9,532 nucleotides of DNA. It comes from an uncultured Oscillibacter sp. Its GTDB lineage: Bacteria > Bacillota > Clostridia > Oscillospirales > Oscillospiraceae. Location of the stretch: the NCBI GenBank assembly GCA_904393855.1, contig CAJFNE010000063.1, positions 1 to 9,532 on the forward strand, in the 5' to 3' direction. The notes beneath the pieces were generated by a model that was not told where the DNA came from, made no database searches, and saw nothing but the letters and a program-made list of their open reading frames with translations. A program made the position numbers and the translations under genes. Every line of letters begins with the position of its first letter. Positions within the stretch are counted from its first letter, which is position 1. Below are positions 6,517 to 9,532 of this stretch, piece after piece.

Positions 6517-7368
6517 TTATCGATGGATTCTGACGCTGTTGAGCTGCCGGGCCGTGCAGAAACAGTGATGATCCATGATCTCGCTGTGGCCGATGTCCAT
6601 GCCGGCGATGCTCTCCATTTCCCGCTCGGTCAGTGCAAAGTCAAAGACGTCCAGGTTTTCCGCCATCCGGTCCTTGTGGACCGTCTTGGGGATGGTAGGA
6701 ATATTCCGCTGGAGGTGCCAGCGGAGAATGACCTGGGCCGTGGTTTTGCCGTGCCTGTCCGCGATTTTGGACAGTGTCTTGTGGTGGAAAATCTCCTTCT
6801 GCGCCTCGGAAAAAGGCCCCCAGGCCTGGGGAACGACCCCCCAATCCTCCATAACCCGCAGGGCCTCCCCCTGCTGGTAAAAGGGATGGATCTCAATTTG
6901 GTTCACCATGGGGCGGAGCTCCTGGTTCATGCACAGGTCCACCAGCCGCTCCGGGGGGAAGTTGCTCACCCCGATGGCCCGGACCGCGCCCTCCCGGTAC
7001 AGCCGCTCCATGGCCCGCCAGGCCCCGTAGTAGTCGCCGAATGGCTGGTGGATCAGGTACAGGTCGATGTAATCCAGACCCAGGTTCTTCCGGGAACGGT
7101 CGAACGCCCACAGCGCGCTGTCGTATCCCGCGTCCTGCACCCACAGCTTCGTGGTGACGAACCACGCCTCCCTGGGCAGGCCGGAGCCCCGAAGCGCCGC
7201 GCCGACGGCGGCCTCGTTGCCGTAGGACGCCGCAGTATCGAACAGGCGGTAACCCGCCGCCAGGGCCTCGGCAACGCATCTTTCACACTGGGCCTCGTCC
7301 CGGATCTGGAAAGTGCCATAGCCGATCAGCGGCAGCTCCACGCCGTTTGAGAGTATTCTGTACTGCAT
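6517..7368 (-). CDS. Aldo/keto reductase (2,5-diketo-D-gluconate reductase-like), copy 2
   Basis: This 283-residue cytosolic NAD(P)H-dependent carbonyl reductase also has an intact tetrad: D44 (RLFDTAASY), Y49, K74 (VTTKLW) and H107 (LYLIHQP). The cofactor segment TIPKTVHKDRMAEN and the terminal DIGHSEIMDH segment match copy 1. The C-terminal tail is different (HHCFCTARQLNSVRIHR) and contains two cysteines absent from copy 1, which may reflect a different substrate pocket because AKR tails often line it. The ATG at 7366-7368 has an AAAGGAGA-type site about 10 nt upstream. This is the first gene of the minus-strand run and faces a LysR-type regulator gene across a shared 167-bp promoter region, the classic arrangement for a LysR-controlled target. 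The substrate is unknown. Confidence 0.93.
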   Translation of the reverse strand: MQYRILSNGVELPLIGYGTFQIRDEAQCERCVAEALAAGYRLFDTAASYGNEAAVGAALRGSGLPREAWFVTTKLWVQDAGYDSALWAFDRSRKNLGLDYIDLYLIHQPFGDYYGAWRAMERLYREGAVRAIGVSNFPPERLVDLCMNQELRPMVNQIEIHPFYQQGEALRVMEDWGVVPQAWGPFSEAQKEIFHHKTLSKIADRHGKTTAQVILRWHLQRNIPTIPKTVHKDRMAENLDVFDFALTEREMESIAGMDIGHSEIMDHHCFCTARQLNSVRIHR

Positions 7369-7410
7369 GGTGCTGGATCTCCTTTTGCCTCATTTCTTCC
7401 TGACAGGCCC

Positions 7411-7439
7411 ATTGTAGGGCCGTTTTCCCGAAAAGTACA
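7411..7439 (-). promoter_or_regulatory. Candidate promoter of the aldo/keto reductase operon
   Basis: On the minus strand a -10 box TACAAT (7411-7416) is preceded, after 17 bp, by TGTACT (7434-7439), a poor 3/6 match to the -35 consensus. A weak -35 box is common at promoters that need a LysR-type activator, which fits the divergent regulator gene. The predicted leader is about 35 nt. Confidence 0.5.
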
Positions 7440-7484
7440 GTGCTGATTCCGCAGAGCGCTATAACGAAACTGCATACTGAATTC

Positions 7485-7513
7485 TTGCGGCTTTCGGTCT
7501 GATCTGATACAAT
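7485..7513 (+). promoter_or_regulatory. Candidate promoter of the lysR-type gene
   Basis: TTGCGG (7485-7490) and TACAAT (7508-7513) are separated by 17 bp, and a TGA just before the -10 box gives an extended -10. Transcription would start near 7520, almost at the ribosome binding site, so the leader would be only about 16 nt. The two divergent promoters are about 46 bp apart at their -35 boxes, leaving room for one regulator tetramer. Confidence 0.55.
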
Positions 7514-7520
7514 GGGACGC

Positions 7521-7526
7521 AGGAGG
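7521..7526 (+). promoter_or_regulatory. Ribosome binding site of the lysR-type gene
   Basis: AGGAGG lies 9 nt before the ATG at 7536. It shows that the in-frame ATG at 7512, which overlaps the -10 box, is not the start. Confidence 0.85.
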
Positions 7527-7535
7527 TGCTGTCTG

Positions 7536-8393
7536 ATGTTTGAACTCGATCAGCTGGAGCAGCTGCTGGCTGTGGCGGAACACGGAACCTTATCCAATGC
7601 CGCTGAACATCTGCATATTTCTCAGCCAGCTCTCAGCCGCTCCATGCAGCGGCTGGAGGCCGAGCTGCAGGTCCCGCTGTTCGACCGGCAGAAAAACAGG
7701 ATTGCGCTCAACGAGAACGGCCGGATGGCCGTGGAGTATGCCCAGCAGATCCTGAACCAGTCCCGGGACCTGGTCAGCCGTCTCCAGACCTTTGACCGCA
7801 GCCAGCGGACCATCCTGCTGGGCTCCTGCGCCCCGGTGCCTCTCTGGGAGATCCCGCCGGTTCTGTCGGCTCTCTACCCGGACCGGACGATCTCCTCCGA
7901 GATGCGGGAAAACGACGTGCTCCTCCAGGGCCTGCGGGACAGCGTCTACCAGCTGATCATCCTGCCGTACCCCGTGGAGGAGCCTGGGATCGCCTGCGTC
8001 AAATACGGCGAGGAGCACCTGTTTTTCTCCCTGCCGCCGGCACACCCCCTGTCCGGCAGCAAGGGACTTTATATGAAAGATCTCAACGGCGAGACCATGC
8101 TTCTGCGGAACCGCCTGGGGTTCTGGCGGGGACTGGCCGCCCGGAAAATGCCGGACACCCGCTTTCTGGAGCAGGAGGACGTCGCGTTCGATGAGCTGGT
8201 GAGAGCCTCCGCCCTGCCAAGCTTTGCAACAGATGTGGTGCTGAACCGGGAGGGAGCCCCCCTGAACCGGGTCAACATCCCGATCCTGGACGAGGAGGCC
8301 AACGTCACCTACTACTGTCTGTACCGTCCCTCCGGCCGGAACGATCTTAGCGGCTTCATCAAAACGCTCCCGCGGAGGGTGCCGGTCCGCTGA
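7536..8393 (+). CDS. LysR-type transcriptional regulator
   Basis: This 285-residue DNA-binding protein has the standard LysR N-terminus MFELDQLEQLLAVAEHGTLS, a winged helix-turn-helix with AAEHLHISQPALSRSMQRLE (about 22-41) and LFDRQKNRIALNENG (48-52 region onward), then a linker helix and a periplasmic-binding-protein-like effector domain (about 90-285). The length is typical. LysR proteins usually act as tetramers, repressing themselves and activating the divergent gene when a small effector binds, so the aldo/keto reductases and flavin reductase are the expected targets. The effector might be a carbonyl compound or reductase product, which is inference only. The ATG at 7536 is set by AGGAGG 9 nt upstream. 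The stop codon TGA lies exactly in the loop of a perfect hairpin (8381-8403), which is unusual. Confidence 0.93.
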   Translation: MFELDQLEQLLAVAEHGTLSNAAEHLHISQPALSRSMQRLEAELQVPLFDRQKNRIALNENGRMAVEYAQQILNQSRDLVSRLQTFDRSQRTILLGSCAPVPLWEIPPVLSALYPDRTISSEMRENDVLLQGLRDSVYQLIILPYPVEEPGIACVKYGEEHLFFSLPPAHPLSGSKGLYMKDLNGETMLLRNRLGFWRGLAARKMPDTRFLEQEDVAFDELVRASALPSFATDVVLNREGAPLNRVNIPILDEEANVTYYCLYRPSGRNDLSGFIKTLPRRVPVR

Positions 8394-8403
8394 GCGGACC
8401 GGC
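8381..8403 (+). other. Perfect hairpin with the lysR stop codon as its loop
   Basis: GCCGGTCCGC (8381-8390) and GCGGACCGGC (8394-8403) form a perfect 10-bp GC-rich stem whose 3-nt loop is the TGA stop codon (8391-8393). No T-tract follows. It may block 3' exonucleases or cause pausing rather than terminate transcription. Confidence 0.7.
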
Positions 8404-8411
8404 GCATGCGG

Positions 8412-8469
8412 AACGCTCCCCATCCGGGCGGCGGCGGAGATCCGCCGGCTCAGGGGGGGAGGGCGTTTT
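8412..8469 (+). terminator. Long imperfect terminator-like structure after lysR
   Basis: AACGCTCCCC (8412-8421) pairs with GGGGA (8456-8460) and GCGTT (8463-8467) around a 2-nt bulge, and TTTT (8466-8469) ends the structure. A smaller nested helix, CGGCGGA/TCCGCCG (8432-8447), sits inside. The large loop and overlapping T-run make it less certain than the other terminators here. Confidence 0.5.
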
Positions 8470-8565
8470 GCTCGACGGGACTCCGCTGGAGGGCCGGGGG
8501 AAACAGAAACTCCCGGCACTGGCGCCAGCAGATGACATTGCCTCTCCCCCGCTCCGATTCCGGTC

Positions 8566-8594
8566 TTGCACAATGGAGCGAATTCCAATAGAAT
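8566..8594 (+). promoter_or_regulatory. Candidate promoter of the deoR-type gene
   Basis: TTGCAC (8566-8571) and TAGAAT (8589-8594, a 5/6 match to the -10 consensus) are separated by exactly 17 bp. The predicted leader of about 30 nt contains only weak ribosome-binding sequences (AAGGAA at 8610-8615 and AGGA directly before the ATG), so translation may be inefficient. Confidence 0.55.
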
Positions 8595-8630
8595 AGGAAG
8601 AAATCCACCAAGGAAACGAGAGATCAGGAT

Positions 8631-9389
8631 ATGTTGTACAACGAACGGGCCGAATTGATCTTGCAGCAGCTTCAGCTGCAATCCACAGTAAAAGTTGGGG
8701 AGCTGAGCCAGCTGCTTCAGGTCTCCGTGGATACCATCCGCCGGGACCTAAAGGCCATGGAGCAGAGCGGGCTGGTGAAATGCGTGCGGGGCGGCGCCTG
8801 CCTCCCGGACGCGCTTTTGTCTCTGTCCAATTTTACAGGGCGGGAGATCATCAACGGGGATTTGAAGCGGGAGGCGGCGCGAAAGGCGCTGCGCTACGTC
8901 AGGGAGGGCGACATCGTCGCCCTGAACTCCGGGACGACCAACACCGTGCTGTCCCAGGAGCTGGCGGGGCTGAACCTGAAATTTACGGTGATCACCAACA
9001 ACTGCGCGGCCATCAATATCCTCATGCAGAATCCCGGCATCCGCCTGATCGCCGTGGGCGGGACGGTGGACCCCCTGGAGCGCTCCACCTATGGGACCGT
9101 CTGCGAGGAGGAGTTCAGCCGATATCGGCCGGATCTGGCGTTTTTGTCCATCAACGCCGTCAACTACAAGGATGGGTATACGGATTTTCGCCTGGACGAG
9201 ATCGGAATCCTGCAGCTTCTGGCCCGGAAGGCGAAAACTGTGATCGCCGTGATGGATTCCAGCAAGCTGGGGCGCTGCTCCAAGCGGGAGGCGCTGCGGC
9301 CGGAGGATGTGGACCTGCTGGTCATGGACGACCATGTATCCGAAGACATGAAACAGAAATACCAGGAAAAGGGGATCTCGATCCTCTGA
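8631..9389 (+). CDS. DeoR/GlpR-family transcriptional regulator
   Basis: This 252-residue protein has the two-domain DeoR layout. The N-terminal helix-turn-helix is ERAELILQQLQLQSTVKVGE followed by LSQLLQVSVDTIRRDLKAME (about 5-44) with the basic wing VRGGA. The C-terminal sensor domain carries LNSGTT (98-103, usually D/NSGTT and binding the phosphate of the ligand), TVITNN (119-124), AVGG (141-144) and MDSSKLG (208-214). Family members are mostly repressors released by a phosphorylated sugar or polyol. The ATG at 8631 matches the usual DeoR start about 4 residues before the ER helix, although the ribosome binding site is weak. The gene is monocistronic: it has its own promoter, and a strong terminator lies 5 nt downstream. 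Its target is probably the operon that begins just outside the right edge. Confidence 0.92.
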   Translation: MLYNERAELILQQLQLQSTVKVGELSQLLQVSVDTIRRDLKAMEQSGLVKCVRGGACLPDALLSLSNFTGREIINGDLKREAARKALRYVREGDIVALNSGTTNTVLSQELAGLNLKFTVITNNCAAINILMQNPGIRLIAVGGTVDPLERSTYGTVCEEEFSRYRPDLAFLSINAVNYKDGYTDFRLDEIGILQLLARKAKTVIAVMDSSKLGRCSKREALRPEDVDLLVMDDHVSEDMKQKYQEKGISIL

Positions 9390-9394
9390 TCACC

Positions 9395-9432
9395 TGCAAA
9401 AGGGCCCGGACAGTCGTCCGGGCCCTTTTGCA
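9395..9432. terminator. Strong bidirectional terminator after the deoR-type gene
   Basis: TGCAAAAGGGCCCGGAC (9395-9411) and its exact complement (9416-9432) form a perfect 17-bp stem with loop AGTC. The arms contain AAAA and TTTT, so either strand gives a GC core followed by U residues; a second T-run (9436-9440) follows on the + strand. Confidence 0.92.
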
Positions 9433-9463
9433 GACTTTTTACACAGGCTTCACAGGAGTGCGC

Positions 9464-9493
9464 TTGTAAGCAGGGGGTCTGTCCGGCTATAAT
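9464..9493 (+). promoter_or_regulatory. Promoter reading out of the window to the right
   Basis: TTGTAA (9464-9469, 4/6) and a perfect TATAAT (9488-9493) are separated by 18 bp, with transcription predicted to start near 9500. The gene it drives lies beyond the window. Confidence 0.65.
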
Positions 9494-9504
9494 CCAGATG
9501 TAAG

Positions 9505-9530
9505 AAGCAAAAAACAGCAAATAACAGCAA
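9505..9530 (+). repeat. Three short direct repeats with 10-bp period (possible operator)
   Basis: GCAA recurs at 9507-9510, 9517-9520 and 9527-9530. The last two units share the longer core AACAGCAA (9513-9520 and 9523-9530). They lie at and just after the predicted transcription start of the outgoing promoter, where a repressor would block it. They may continue past the window edge. Confidence 0.5.
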
Positions 9531-9532
9531 TA

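Noticed and set aside
6490..7350. A 286-codon open frame on the plus strand opposite aldo/keto reductase copy 2
   Set aside because: It is antisense to a well-supported reductase. Its resemblance to the plus-strand shadow of copy 1 comes only from the paralogy of the two real genes.
7512..7514. ATG at 7512 as the lysR start
   Set aside because: It overlaps the predicted -10 box and lies upstream of the AGGAGG at 7521-7526; the added residues MGRRRCCL do not fit the LysR N-terminus.
7590..8681. A 363-codon open frame on the minus strand across the lysR and deoR starts
   Set aside because: It runs through a divergent set of clear regulator motifs and the lysR terminator region, has no ribosome binding site and no domain, and its composition is typical of an antisense shadow.
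9505..9530. A CRISPR array or replication iterons at the right edge
   Set aside because: The units are about 8 bp with a 10-bp period, far too short for CRISPR repeats, and only three are seen, with no replication gene nearby.

Overview
The window looks like chromosomal DNA of a GC-rich, gut-type Clostridia member. The protein styles and the strong AGGAGG-type ribosome binding sites recall Oscillospirales such as Flavonifractor or Lawsonibacter relatives. That placement is inference from composition and family types; no rRNA or marker gene is present. I see no tRNA, rRNA, CRISPR array, insertion sequence, phage gene or plasmid function. All recognisable genes appear intact except the first, which is cut by the window edge.

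Left block (1-3425, + strand): the 3' end of one PhnE-type ABC permease, a complete second PhnE-type permease, a nucleotidase/cyclic phosphodiesterase of the CpdB/UshA family starting 2 nt after the permease stop, and an inositol-monophosphatase-family enzyme with its own candidate promoter. Together they suggest import of a phosphorus compound followed by phosphate-ester hydrolysis in the cytoplasm. No C-P lyase gene is in view, so phosphonate breakdown is not supported. A terminator at 3521-3573 closes the block.

Middle block (3574-4851): an AT-rich, promoter-bearing intergenic stretch, then a membrane protein of unknown function with two soluble modules that resemble DUF3592 and are separated by membrane segments. 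A hairpin lies between it and the convergent genes that follow.

Redox block (4896-8403): a minus-strand run of two paralogous aldo/keto reductases and a flavin-reductase-family protein. A LysR-type regulator is transcribed divergently from a shared 167-bp promoter region and is the likely controller. The lysR stop codon forms the loop of a perfect 10-bp hairpin.

Right block (8404-9532): a DeoR-family regulator with its own promoter, closed by a perfect 17-bp-stem terminator. It is followed by a strong promoter reading out of the window and by 10-bp-phased GCAA repeats that could be an operator for the next, unseen operon.

Overall this is mostly ordinary accessory metabolism. I found no clear previously undescribed system. 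The best leads are the permease-coupled cytoplasmic phosphodiesterase, the tandem-module membrane protein and the phased repeats at the right edge.
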